Shown piece after piece: positions 54,759 to 63,745 of a stretch of DNA of 64,000 nucleotides (its first letter is position 1; every line of letters begins with the position of its first letter). Position numbers and translations under genes: made by a program. Origin of the DNA: Microcoleus vaginatus PCC 9802 (GTDB taxonomy: Bacteria > Cyanobacteriota > Cyanobacteriia > Cyanobacteriales > Microcoleaceae); contig CP031740.1 of the NCBI GenBank assembly GCA_022701275.1, positions 817,001-881,000 on the forward strand, given 5' to 3'. The notes under the pieces are model-generated. The model made no database searches. It had not been told where the DNA came from and worked only from the letters and a program-made list of their open reading frames with translations.

Positions 54759-55139
54759 TCAACCTTTGATGCCAAATCTCTCATAAAGCATCTCTCTTAA
54801 CCTATTGCTACCGCGTTTCACGAAGTCATCTTCAGATTCCTGCTCCAAAGGTTCACCAATTTGATTGCTGAAGTCAGATAAAAAAGATTGATTCTGGATT
54901 AAGCTCGACACCTCTTCTGAGAATTTTTGCTTTTCATTATTTGAAAATGAGAAGGGCGTCAACATAAGGAAAGTTCCTGCTGTTAAAGCCATTTGAAGGG
55001 ATGGAAGAGTTAAATCAGATTCTGGCAGTGATTGAGTAGGTGATTGCTTAATCTCATCCATAAATTCCTTAAAATTACTCATCACTGATTGAGTAGGTGA
55101 TTGCTCAATCTCATCCATAAGTTCCTTAAAATTACTCAT
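54759..55139 (-). CDS. Unknown protein with duplicated N-terminus
   Basis: A 126-residue protein that I do not recognise. Residues 1-38 are a tandem duplicate of the 19-residue unit MSNFKE(L/F)MDEI(E/K)QSPTQS(V/L), encoded by two 57-bp repeats with very few differences (55029-55085 and 55086-55142), so the duplication is recent. A mildly hydrophobic stretch follows (LQMALTAGTFLMLTPFSF), then an acidic, helical C-terminus. The Met of the second unit could be an alternative start. It is the last of three minus-strand genes behind the Gly/Ala-rich protein, nine bases after the 52-residue gene. Confidence 0.55.
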   Translation of the reverse strand: MSNFKELMDEIEQSPTQSVMSNFKEFMDEIKQSPTQSLPESDLTLPSLQMALTAGTFLMLTPFSFSNNEKQKFSEEVSSLIQNQSFLSDFSNQIGEPLEQESEDDFVKRGSNRLREMLYERFGIKG

Positions 55140-55148
55140 CACTTAGTC

Positions 55149-55307
55149 TCACTTGGTAGGCCGATTTTTCCACGAACCATAAAAAGCACGAAGCAGCTTT
55201 TCAAATGACTTGACAACTTCCTCTATAATTTTACCTTTCGTTTTATCATCCAACCGATTCCATAGTCTGAAAAACCAATTAAATAGTTCAGATAGCCAAC
55301 CAAACAT
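55149..55307 (-). CDS. Unknown 52-residue amphipathic small protein
   Basis: A 53-codon frame from ATG (55307) to TGA. The product starts with an aromatic, amphipathic helix (MFGWLSELFNWFFRLWNRLD) and goes on with a basic helix (KTKGKIIEEVVKSFEKLLRA). GGAG stands about eight bases before the ATG, so translation is likely. It lies between the Gly/Ala-rich gene and the duplicated-unit gene on the same strand. Membrane-active peptide or small regulator are both possible; no family is recognised. Confidence 0.6.
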   Translation of the reverse strand: MFGWLSELFNWFFRLWNRLDDKTKGKIIEEVVKSFEKLLRAFYGSWKNRPTK

Positions 55308-55504
55308 CCGTATACTCCAAAGCTACGAAACAGAACCTCTAACCCAACCCTGTAATATTTGCTGCATATAAATAGCCAAGCTTACCTTTTCAATCGCTCG
55401 CAGTTTTCTGATATTGGCTGCGAGGAAATACTAAAGCCAGACTAAACGCTGATGAAGGTTGGGTTGCAACAGGAAACCCAACCTACAAATTCAAACTGAA
55501 CTAA

Positions 55505-56092
55505 CTATTTTTTTCCTTTACCTCCAAAAAGTTTATATATTCCGTATCCAACAGCAGCCGCCGCAGCAACAGGTGCAGCAGCAACTATGGCAGTACCAGC
55601 GATCGCACCTCCCCCGACAACGCCACCAATACCAGCAAGGGTGCCCATAATTGCAGCACCAGAAGCACCGCCAGCTACCGTTACAGCACCAGCACCAACT
55701 AGACCAGCAGCAGCCCCAATGTTTGTAGCTGTTCTTGCCGCTGCACGAGCATCATTCTCTTCCTCAGACAAGTTCGATTGCTCTTTGAACAAAGTTTCAT
55801 TCATTATTTTTGCCCCAAGATAAGCTGGGCCTGCTGCTAATACCGCAGGAGCCGCCGCCATGCCACCACCAACCACACCACCTGCCGCAGCTAGACCAGA
55901 AGTAATTCCTGCTCCTGAAGTTGCTGCAACAGTCAACCCTGTCGCAGCACTGGCAGCCGCACCTACCGCAGCACCAGTTTCTGCAACCGCTTTGACTGTT
56001 TTGACTGTATTTCCATTAATTCCAATAGTTTTTTCTACAACATTTTCTACAACTTCGTCACCTGCTTTCCTGGCAAAATCTTCCCAATTCAT
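55505..56092 (-). CDS. Gly/Ala-rich membrane-active-looking protein
   Basis: A 195-residue protein of unknown function. Residues 1-37 are charged and helical (NWEDFARKAGDEVVENVVEK). Residues 38-97 and 122-188 are two long Gly/Ala/Val tracts with many GxxxG spacings (GAAVGAAASAATGLTVAATS, GGVVGGGAIAGTAIVAAAPV), separated by an acidic segment (EQSNLSEEENDARAAARTAT). The end is basic (KLFGGKGKK). This glycine-zipper pattern occurs in pore-forming and membrane-inserting proteins and in some bacteriocins. No signal peptide is seen. It heads the three-gene minus-strand cluster and is divergent from the NB-ARC protein. Confidence 0.65.
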   Translation of the reverse strand: MNWEDFARKAGDEVVENVVEKTIGINGNTVKTVKAVAETGAAVGAAASAATGLTVAATSGAGITSGLAAAGGVVGGGMAAAPAVLAAGPAYLGAKIMNETLFKEQSNLSEEENDARAAARTATNIGAAAGLVGAGAVTVAGGASGAAIMGTLAGIGGVVGGGAIAGTAIVAAAPVAAAAAVGYGIYKLFGGKGKK

Positions 56093-56213
56093 AAATCAAT
56101 TTATCCTTTTAATACTTGTTCCATTATCCTTAATAAATTAAAGGTTTGTCTAGCCAAAAAATGTTCTATTTTGCGGCCAATTTTCCCTCGCTTTTACTTT
56201 AATTTTAATCTAA

Positions 56214-56250
56214 GTTTGTACAACAATGTACGAAAATGTACGAAAATGTT
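56214..56250. promoter_or_regulatory. Three GTAC iterons at exact 10-bp spacing
   Basis: GTAC occurs at 56218-56221, 56228-56231 and 56238-56241, each in the frame (A)AATGTACGA, with a degenerate fourth unit AATGTTGG. One helical turn between units places all sites on one DNA face. The array lies in the 205-base spacer of the divergent pair, about 50 bases before the ATG of the NB-ARC gene, and could be an operator for the HTH-like N-terminus of that protein. Confidence 0.5.
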
Positions 56251-56297
56251 GGCAGTTGTGAGCTACAATACACAAAACTCTCGCATCTCCCTGCCAG

Positions 56298-57680
56298 ATG
56301 AATCTTAAAGAAATGTTAAATGTCGCCGATCGCATAGTTTTGGAGAAAACAGGTCACCACCTTGACGATTTACAGGAAGCGGTACTGCGGGGAACTCTAC
56401 AACGCGAGACATACAAAGAAATAGCTAAAGATTTTAACTGTTCTGAAAGTCGCATCAGGGAAATTGGATCGGAATTATGGCAGATACTTTCAGAGAAGTT
56501 AGGAGAAGATGTCAGTAAATCGAATTTTCGCTCCACAATGGAGAGGTTGCAAAACTCTAATATTTTAAACTTTGCACAAGACATTGTAGTGAAAGGTAGT
56601 TTTAACACCTGTGGAGAAGGTAGACACCCGCCAAATATACCAAACTCACACCCACCAAATGAGGAAACATCTAACTCAAAACAAACTAAAACTTCGCATC
56701 AAGATTTAAGCGAAATGCCGGAGTTGGGCGATTTCTTCGATCGCCCCCTCGAACTCCACACCCTCACCACCTGGATTTTACAACAACGCTGTCGCCTCAT
56801 CACCCTCACCGGCATCAGTGGAATCGGCAAAACCACCTTAGCAGTGCAACTCGTAAAACAAATTAAAGACGAGTTTGAGTACGCAGTTTGGTACACACTA
56901 GACGAATTCCCCAGTATAGATAAATTTCAATCTAACCTAATACAGCTTTTTTCAAATTCAGAAAAACAAGATTCATCCCCAACCAACCAGAAACGCTTAC
57001 CGCTGATTAAGTATTTACAAAACCATCGCTGTTTAATAGTCTTAGATGACGTTCACAACCTTTTCTGTAGCGGCGAATTGGCAGGAAAGTATAAACCAGA
57101 ATCCGAAGAATATCGCTCTTTATTTAAACAAATAGAAAAATTATCCCATCAAAGCTGCTTTCTGTTGATCGGTTGGGAACAACCGAGAGAAGTGACTCAA
57201 GCTAAAAGCCAAAATACTGCCCTTCGTACCTTACAACTCAAAGGTTTAGACATCGCAGCCGGACGGGGAATACTCAGAGATTATGGGTTAGAAGAAAGCG
57301 ACAACAGTGAAACACTCATTCATCGCTACCAAGGCAACCCCCTATGGTTAAAAAGCGTGGCGAATCTGATTCAAGACTTGGGAGGAGGCGTGACAGAGCT
57401 ATTACCAAATGATACTATATTGTTGCCAGAAGATTTGAAAGATGTTTTACAGCAGCAGTTCGATCGCCTATCCGAGCTGGAAAAACAAGTAATCTCATTG
57501 TTAGCGAAAGAAAGCCAGCCAATCAACCGGGCCAAATTGCTAGAAAATGACCAAATTCCGGCTTCAGATTTGCTAAATGCGCTGCAATCTCTATCGCGAC
57601 GCTGCTTGATTGAACAACAAGCAAATTTTTACACGATTTCACCTGTACTGAGGCAATATGCGATCGCCTATGCGGTGTAA
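56298..57680 (+). CDS. Compact NB-ARC STAND NTPase with HTH-like N-terminus
   Basis: A 460-residue protein. Residues 1-90 form a helical domain of the vMAP/HTH kind common at the start of cyanobacterial STAND proteins (MNLKEMLNVADRIVLEKTG, TYKEIAKDFNCSESRIREIG). A polar linker (about 100-140) leads to NB-ARC at 145-370: P-loop GISGIGKTTLAV, Walker B LIVLDDV, and GNPLWLKSVANLI (the GxP motif). A winged helix follows (about 380-455). There is no WD40, TPR or LRR sensor after it, so it is much shorter than typical relatives. In known STAND systems NB-ARC oligomerises on a trigger and fires an effector; none is fused here. Confidence 0.82.
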   Translation: MNLKEMLNVADRIVLEKTGHHLDDLQEAVLRGTLQRETYKEIAKDFNCSESRIREIGSELWQILSEKLGEDVSKSNFRSTMERLQNSNILNFAQDIVVKGSFNTCGEGRHPPNIPNSHPPNEETSNSKQTKTSHQDLSEMPELGDFFDRPLELHTLTTWILQQRCRLITLTGISGIGKTTLAVQLVKQIKDEFEYAVWYTLDEFPSIDKFQSNLIQLFSNSEKQDSSPTNQKRLPLIKYLQNHRCLIVLDDVHNLFCSGELAGKYKPESEEYRSLFKQIEKLSHQSCFLLIGWEQPREVTQAKSQNTALRTLQLKGLDIAAGRGILRDYGLEESDNSETLIHRYQGNPLWLKSVANLIQDLGGGVTELLPNDTILLPEDLKDVLQQQFDRLSELEKQVISLLAKESQPINRAKLLENDQIPASDLLNALQSLSRRCLIEQQANFYTISPVLRQYAIAYAV

Positions 57681-57849
57681 TTGATATCTTTTAGTCTGCA
57701 GAGGCCGACTTAGTTTGTATAGTAGCCATTTCAATCGCCTAGTAACTAAATACATAAACTCGCACAAACAAAAACCGGGCAACTCCACAGTTACCCGGCA
57801 ATCCTAACTTTAGACTTCAGACACATCTAAAATCTAAAACCTAAAATTC

Positions 57850-58929
57850 TTAAACAGCGACAGTCTTCTTAGCAGAAGAGCTCAATTCGCCCTTAGCATA
57901 CTTAGCTGCAAAATCGTCCAAAGACACTTGCTTAATCTTTGTACCGTGACCAGCGCAACCGAAAGAGTTATAACGATCGCTACAAACCTTCTGCATATAC
58001 TTGATCGACGGCTTCAAGAAGTGGCGGGGGTCAAACTCATCCGGCTTGGCAAACAAAGCTTCGCGCACTGCAGCAGTAATCGCCAAACGGTTGTCAGTAT
58101 CGATATTGATCTTACGAACGCCGCACTTGATGCCCTTTTGGATTTCTTCCACAGGTACGCCGTAGGTTTCGCGGATTTTGCCGCCGTTGCTGTTGATAAT
58201 TTCCAGCAATTCTTGGGGTACAGAAGAAGAACCGTGCATCACCAAGTGAGTATTCGGCAAGCGGCGGTGAATTTCTTCAATGCGGCTGATTGCCAAAATT
58301 TCGCCAGTCGGCTTGCGAGTGAACTTGTAAGCGCCGTGAGAAGTGCCGATCGCAACTGCTAGAGCATCAACGCCGGTTTGCTCGACGAAATCCACAGCTT
58401 GTTCAGGATCTGTCAGCAACTGATCGTGAGAAAGCGCACCTTCAAAGCCGTGGCCGTCTTCTGCTTCGCCCATTCCTGTTTCCAGAGAACCCAAGCAACC
58501 GAGTTCGCCTTCAACGCTAACGCCGATCGAATGAGCAACATTCACCACATCGCGAGTAACTTGAACGTTGTACTCGTAGCTGGCGGGAGTCTTAGCATCT
58601 GCTTCCAGAGAACCGTCCATCATCACGCTGGTGAAACCTTGGCGCATGGCAGAATAGCAAGTGCCGGGGGCATTGCCGTGGTCTTGGTGCATGGAAATGG
58701 GAATGTGAGGATAGGTTTCAACTGCTGCCAAAATCAAGTGGCGCAGGAAATTTTCGCCAGCGTAGGAGCGAGCGCCGCGAGAAGCTTGCAGAATCACGGG
58801 GCTGTTGGTTTCGTCAGCAGCGCGCATGATCGCTTGGATTTGCTCCATGTTGTTGACGTTGTAAGCCGGTAGGCCGTAACCATTTTCAGCCGCGTGGTCG
58901 AGCAGCAATCGCATAGGTACAAGCGCCAT
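57850..58929 (-). CDS. fbaA: Class II fructose-bisphosphate aldolase, Calvin-cycle type
   Basis: A 359-residue zinc aldolase. Motifs: [16 protein letters not shown] near residue 19, [13 protein letters not shown], zinc-binding HQDHG (about 80-84), and [15 protein letters not shown], HGxYKFTRKP, and the catalytic-side NIDTDNRLA. It cleaves or forms fructose 1,6-bisphosphate and, in this subtype, sedoheptulose 1,7-bisphosphate for the Calvin cycle. It is one of two core carbon enzymes in the window with pgk. TAGGAGG lies eight bases before the ATG. Confidence 0.96.
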   Translation of the reverse strand: MALVPMRLLLDHAAENGYGLPAYNVNNMEQIQAIMRAADETNSPVILQASRGARSYAGENFLRHLILAAVETYPHIPISMHQDHGNAPGTCYSAMRQGFTSVMMDGSLEADAKTPASYEYNVQVTRDVVNVAHSIGVSVEGELGCLGSLETGMGEAEDGHGFEGALSHDQLLTDPEQAVDFVEQTGVDALAVAIGTSHGAYKFTRKPTGEILAISRIEEIHRRLPNTHLVMHGSSSVPQELLEIINSNGGKIRETYGVPVEEIQKGIKCGVRKINIDTDNRLAITAAVREALFAKPDEFDPRHFLKPSIKYMQKVCSDRYNSFGCAGHGTKIKQVSLDDFAAKYAKGELSSSAKKTVAV

Positions 58930-59122
58930 AGATATTCCTCCTAATTATTTGTGATTTTTGGGCAGTGAATTTTGGACAAGCTCAATTCTTACGATAATAT
59001 TAAGACAATTTGCCACCGATCGCGCACTATCTTTCCAGATTTACTTAAAAGTTCAAAAAACAAAATTTTGAGTTCCGAGCATTCAACTCAAAACTCAAAA
59101 TTCTCAACTTACAAATTTTTTA

Positions 59123-59194
59123 TGGGTCGCCCGGGATTTGAACCCGAGACCAATCGGTTAAAAGCCGAATGCTCTACCGCTGAGCTAGCGACCC
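59123..59194 (-). tRNA. tRNA-Lys(UUU)
   Basis: A 72-nt cloverleaf: acceptor GGGTCGC/GCGACCC, D arm GCTC-AGCGGTA-GAGC, anticodon stem TTCGG/CCGAT with loop CTTTTAA (anticodon TTT), and T arm with loop TTCAAAT. The discriminator base is A; CCA is not encoded. Confidence 0.97.
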
Positions 59195-59261
59195 GCGAAA
59201 ACATTGTTACCGCACACAATTTCTAATAGTAGCACCCCTCATTTGAAATAGCAAGTCTTTT

Positions 59262-60140
59262 TTAAATAAAATTTGCACTCATGCGAACCAGCATCTGGCA
59301 AGTCGCTCCCGGCTGCAAATAAATCATGTGTTCGCCAGTGTTGAGAGCATTTCGAGGAGCAGTCCAAGGTTCCAAACAGTAAAAATCCTTCCCCTTCAAC
59401 ATCCAGAAAACCAACTTCCCATAGCTGGAGTTGTAACTGAGGGTGAGCCGCAAGCCTTGGGCCGCGTCAGTGACAGTAGCAGCAAGACCAGTGAGTTCGT
59501 CAAAGGAAACATCAATTTCATCCAACGTCGGGTCAAAAACCCCAGTGAAGTAACCCTTTTGATTGGTGTTCTGATCTCTGTACTGCATCCCCGGAATCTC
59601 AAAGCGCAGCTTTGATTTGTCCGTCGCCAAAAAGTAGGGGTGCAAACCACTAGAAAACGGCATGGGTTCGGCAGACAGATTGGTGTATCGCTGAAAAATT
59701 TCCAAAGAATTGCCTTTAATCTGATAAGTAAAGGCTAGTTGGAAATCAAAGGGATAAACAGCCAGCGTCTTGTCACAGCTATTGAGAATTAGCGTAAGAG
59801 CGGCGCAACCCTCCGTAACTTGTTCGCCTACTGTCCAAGGCAAGTCTCGAGCAAAGCCGTGCTGTTTGAGCTGACGCTCCACTCCCTTGTGCGTGTAAGT
59901 ACTGTCGGGGAGATTGCTGCAGATGGGAAACAGGATGGGAATCCCGCCACGTACAGTCAGATCGGGATTGGCGAACCGTTCCGCGTCCAAGTACAAGATT
60001 TCTTTGCCTTCAACCAGCCAGCTAGTGGCAATACCGCCCCGTTCCGGCACAACTTCTAGAGTAGAGTTAGCGGTTTCGTCGGAGAGGATATAGGTTTTGT
60101 ACTGCTTTTGCTTGAGCGCGATCGCAAACACATTTGTCAT
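59262..60140 (-). CDS. Aldose 1-epimerase family protein
   Basis: A protein of about 292 residues with the galactose-mutarotase-like fold: VPERGGIATSWLVEGKEILY, RGGIPILFPICSN (substrate His/Arg region), KQHGFARDLPW, SGLHPYFLA and LEPWTAPRNALNTGE. It would interconvert hexose anomers or hexose-6-phosphate anomers. The start is uncertain: ATG at 60140, ATG seven codons before and GTG three codons after are all open; the family often starts at MFAIA, which would be the GTG. It is a single gene between the tRNA and the CapA-type gene. Confidence 0.85.
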   Translation of the reverse strand: MTNVFAIALKQKQYKTYILSDETANSTLEVVPERGGIATSWLVEGKEILYLDAERFANPDLTVRGGIPILFPICSNLPDSTYTHKGVERQLKQHGFARDLPWTVGEQVTEGCAALTLILNSCDKTLAVYPFDFQLAFTYQIKGNSLEIFQRYTNLSAEPMPFSSGLHPYFLATDKSKLRFEIPGMQYRDQNTNQKGYFTGVFDPTLDEIDVSFDELTGLAATVTDAAQGLRLTLSYNSSYGKLVFWMLKGKDFYCLEPWTAPRNALNTGEHMIYLQPGATCQMLVRMSANFI

Positions 60141-60268
60141 CGGTAGTAGGTCATTGATCATTGGTTGTCAGTAAATCGGTCGTTAATAATTGGTCGCTAG
60201 TATCTTGATGTTCACCCATTACCGCCCCTATCCTCCCCCGGGTTCCTCGTTGTTCCGACCCCCATCGA

Positions 60269-62344
60269 CTAACCAATGCTCCCAGCTATAGGAGGCAGGG
60301 CGATCCGGTGCTTGGAGCGTTTGCTGCTGCTACCTGGAACGATCGCTGAGGTGGGCTGCTGTTTGAGTGCGACTTCAAAAGATACACCCCTGGGAGGAAG
60401 ATAGCTTTGGGGACTCGGCACTGCTCCTTGACTAGGAGATGGGGGCGCAATAAACGGTTCTTTGATGAATGGCTCTTTGGTAAATGGCTCTGGTTCCCGG
60501 CTAGGATTTTGAGGTTGAGTGGGGTAGATGCGCGGCGGCAAATTTTGATTCGCAGGCGGGTTTGACTCAATTGCAGGCCCTGTCCCGTTCGGGAAAAATG
60601 AGGAGTTGTCCGGCTGTTGGGGCGCAGCCGGCAAAGTCGGCAAAATCAAAGTAGGTTTGGGTTGTCCGGGGCTTTGCAGATTGCTTTCACCCGAGGTTCC
60701 CCCGGAACTTCGCCCTGGCTGGTATGTACCGCTCTTTGCCGATCCTGGCAATGGAGAATTTGGAGTTTTTGGTGTGGCTCCTGGCGGGACTAGGGCATCG
60801 AGAACTACAGAAGAGGGCATCGGTCGATCGAAAATACTAGAAATTTGCTCGACGCGTTTGAGGATGCGATCGGCAGCAGCTCCCTTCACCACCTTCGGCT
60901 GAAACTTTTTCACCTCCACAGGCAGAAACTCTACCTTCATATTCCTGTCTTTGAGCGATACTTTCAGGACTGCGGTATCGTAATCCCTGCGAGCATTCCC
61001 GCCGAATATAAAATTACCCAGCGAGTAAACTATCGGGCGGCCCTTGTAAATTTCTGCACCTTGCAATACCTGGGGATGGTGTCCCACTACCAAATCAGCT
61101 CCTTGGTCGATCGTGAACCGAGCCAAATCAATCTGCCAGTCCCCCGGATAATCGGCCAATTCGACTCCCCAGTGGTAATTAACAATAATCCAGTCTACCT
61201 GACCCCTAAGAGCTCGAATATCCTCGGCCACGCGATTGTTGCGGCGGGGGTTAGTGCCCGCTTTCCCTTGGTCGGCGACGTGAAGCTCGGCATCGTAATA
61301 GCCAAGGTAGGCAATCCGCTGACCCTTAACTTCAATAATATCTGGACGCCTCGCTTCTTTAATATCTCTGCCGACTCCCAGGTGTTGAATCCCACTATTA
61401 TCTAGAGTATTCATAGTCTCCACCAGGCCCGGTTCCTCGTAATCCATAGCGTGGCTATTTGCCAGATTGACAATATCCACTCCTCCGGCTGTTAATACTT
61501 TCACCGATTCTGGATCGGCTTTAAAATTTAATTGTTTTTTCCCAGAGTCTAAGGTAGAGCGAGTCAGGGAGTTTTCTAGGTTAACCATCGCCACATCTGC
61601 TTGCCGGTACTCGTCCATATTGGCGAAAGCCCATTGGTGATCGTTGGCAGCAGATGCTCCGAGCGCATCCGATACATTTACATTTCCTCCGAACATCAGC
61701 GTTACTGTTGGGTCGTAAGGATTAGCAACTTGCTTTTGCTGTACTACTGGTACCACTTCTAAGGCGGCTTGCACGGTATCCGCACGTTTTGGAGGCGGCC
61801 CCGACATTACCGCAGTTTGCTGGTACCCGGATACTGGGGATACTGACCGTAGGGTCAGAGCTTCGTGGTAGCTGACCCAACACCCTAAAATAAATGAGGC
61901 AAGTGCCGAGCCCACTAGCAGCAGAGAACGATACGTTTTAAATTTAACCCAATCGACGACCGGTAGGGAACGGTAACGCCGCCGCTGGCGGTTTGCCGGA
62001 GTCACAATTCGCACTGACTGTTTCCACAGAATGTCTGCATCCCCAGCCAAGCGCGCGTGAATTCGCACTCCTTCTACTGCTGGCGAGTTGAGTCTCCAGA
62101 GTTGGTGGCAAATAAATTTGACTAAGCCTTCCCGGAGTGTGCTCCCGAGTAATGTAGTATCTGGCGCAAATTCGCGCTGGAATTCTACGAGGATTTGGAC
62201 GCAGCCGGCATGAGCCTGTTCGACGCGGGCATAAATCCCTTCGGGGCGCAGCAAGCTGTCAATCCAATAATTTAGGGCTTGAAAGTTGCCCGATCGCGCT
62301 AGCTCCAAGATAGACGGCTGCGACCAATTTTCTGCGTACACCAT
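60269..62344 (-). CDS. Membrane-anchored CapA/PGA-type metallophosphatase-like protein
   Basis: A 691-residue protein. A cytoplasmic part (1-145) precedes one membrane helix (LLLVGSALASFILGCWVSY). Residues about 210-480 form a CapA domain: VTLMFGGNVNVSDAL, AMVNLENSLTRS, DIVNLANSHAMDYEEPGL, YHWGVELADYPGDWQ, VVGHHPQVLQGAEI and VYSLGNFIFGG. CapA-type domains belong to the metallophosphatase fold and take part in polyglutamate capsule or polysaccharide steps. The last 200 residues are Pro/Gln/Asn-rich and disordered. AGGAGG stands seven bases before the ATG at 62344. Confidence 0.88.
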   Translation of the reverse strand: MVYAENWSQPSILELARSGNFQALNYWIDSLLRPEGIYARVEQAHAGCVQILVEFQREFAPDTTLLGSTLREGLVKFICHQLWRLNSPAVEGVRIHARLAGDADILWKQSVRIVTPANRQRRRYRSLPVVDWVKFKTYRSLLLVGSALASFILGCWVSYHEALTLRSVSPVSGYQQTAVMSGPPPKRADTVQAALEVVPVVQQKQVANPYDPTVTLMFGGNVNVSDALGASAANDHQWAFANMDEYRQADVAMVNLENSLTRSTLDSGKKQLNFKADPESVKVLTAGGVDIVNLANSHAMDYEEPGLVETMNTLDNSGIQHLGVGRDIKEARRPDIIEVKGQRIAYLGYYDAELHVADQGKAGTNPRRNNRVAEDIRALRGQVDWIIVNYHWGVELADYPGDWQIDLARFTIDQGADLVVGHHPQVLQGAEIYKGRPIVYSLGNFIFGGNARRDYDTAVLKVSLKDRNMKVEFLPVEVKKFQPKVVKGAAADRILKRVEQISSIFDRPMPSSVVLDALVPPGATPKTPNSPLPGSAKSGTYQPGRSSGGTSGESNLQSPGQPKPTLILPTLPAAPQQPDNSSFFPNGTGPAIESNPPANQNLPPRIYPTQPQNPSREPEPFTKEPFIKEPFIAPPSPSQGAVPSPQSYLPPRGVSFEVALKQQPTSAIVPGSSSKRSKHRIALPPIAGSIG

Positions 62345-62525
62345 CAATTAGCCTCCTTAATACGCACGAGCGATGACTCCAATTTGTTTTGAACGGAACC
62401 GCAATTCTTTTAGCTTAACCGCCACAGGTTCCGCTGCCCGTTTTGAAGCTAGTTGTTGGCCGCCACCATTTTCTACATTTAGGGGCTGCCTGCTGTCAGT
62501 GATTTTTATCACACTCCGGTCAATC

Positions 62526-62840
62526 GATTTTAGATTTTAGATTTTAGATTTTATATTGAGTTCACAGAGGGTACTCGGGGCCAGAACAAAAGTCGAAACA
62601 AAAGGTTTCTGGGGGAGTTGAGGTAGAAAAGAGCGAGATTTATGAGGCAGAGCCTGTTTTTATTGTCGCTGTTTGAGTGTCGCTTTAAAGCTTTCGCTTT
62701 GAGATTTGAGATTTGAGATTGAGCCAAGAGGCGTTAGTGGACGATCGAACAAACGTCCAAACAAGAGGTTTCTGGGGGACTTGAGGCAAAAGAAAGCGAG
62801 ATTTTTGAGGCAGAGTCTGTTGTTGTCGCTGTTAATCGCG
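62526..62840. repeat. Tandem intergenic duplication of about 170 bp with heptamer arrays
   Basis: Copy 1 (62526-62690) and copy 2 (62698-62840) both begin with a heptamer array (TTTTAGA or GAGATTT units) and go on with the same text: AAACAAAAGGTTTCTGGGGG / AAACAAGAGGTTTCTGGGGG, GTTGAGG / CTTGAGG, AGCGAGATTT and GAGGCAGAG, then TTGTCGCTGTT. Copies differ by about 15 per cent. Non-coding on both strands. Confidence 0.75.
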
Positions 62841-63112
62841 ATCGCCCGAGTCAAGTCCTAATGCTCCGATCTATGCTGGCAAATGCCTCTCACGAGGGAT
62901 GCCACTGGCTGCACAACCTGTATTTGGATAAATGGCGTACTAGATAGATTTGGTGGTAAAATCAAATTTGGTAACTCCCATCGGTACCAAAGTTGCGGAA
63001 AACGTGAAACTGGCCAGTCCACACGGCTGTGCCTTCCGATGTAAAACCCAAAGTACGTTACGGTAAACAGACCATATTTTAAGCAAGTTACACTGCGCAG
63101 GAGAACTGACAA

Positions 63113-63424
63113 ATGCTACAGCGCAAAATCTATCAACTCTGTTGTGATGGTCGTGAGGTTTCTATTTTTCTTCGAGATCAGCAACGTTGGATAGAGCGCG
63201 CTCGTATCCTAGATATTGAAGGGGATCTAGTCACGCTGCGCTACGAAACCGACGAAGAAGACGAAATCAGCTCCTGGGAAGAAATGGTGCGTCTCGAAAG
63301 TATTGGAGCTGTGTCCCAGAAGTTGGCTTCGGTATCCCGAACTAACTGCGAACCCCTAGTTTCTGACGATTGTCCCGAAGCCGAACAAATTCGCAATCAC
63401 TACCCCGACTCGAATTTGGAATAG
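63113..63424 (+). CDS. DUF6679 family protein
   Basis: A 103-residue protein with the start LQRKIYQLCCDGREVSIFLR and the core RILDIEGDLVTLRYETDEED, then SSWEEMVRLESIGAV. This matches the cyanobacterium-restricted family DUF6679 as I recall it; the role is unknown. The region has a small beta-barrel look. CAGGAG lies nine bases before the ATG. The variable acidic C-terminus is normal for the family. Confidence 0.7.
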   Translation: MLQRKIYQLCCDGREVSIFLRDQQRWIERARILDIEGDLVTLRYETDEEDEISSWEEMVRLESIGAVSQKLASVSRTNCEPLVSDDCPEAEQIRNHYPDSNLE

Positions 63425-63745
63425 TTTTGAGCTCGCGCTTGAGGCACAAGGAAAACTTGGGGGAAAAGAAAACGACTTTTCTCCCTTTTTTGTGGAGAAA
63501 TTATGCAAAAAACCCGGTTTAGGCCAAACATATTCTGGGTTGTGACCACATAAGCTATTTTGCCTTTAAATTTAAGCTTGATGGCGGAATCTCCTGCCCA
63601 CCCCACAAGAGCGTAAGTACACAGTAGTTTAAAAATTCAATACGCGACAGCTTACGCTGCTGAAACCGGGTTTTTTGTCTGGGTGCGTCCAGGACTGTTC
63701 TTTTGTTTTCTTTGCCTGCGGGCTGGTTTCGAGGTGCGCGACAGC
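63425..63745. other. Intergenic region
   Basis: Two AAACCGGGTTT-type repeat cores (63510 and 63662) and no gene. The 63475-63500 and 63660-63675 T-runs could serve as terminators for the DUF6679 gene or the convergent gene. Confidence 0.4.
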
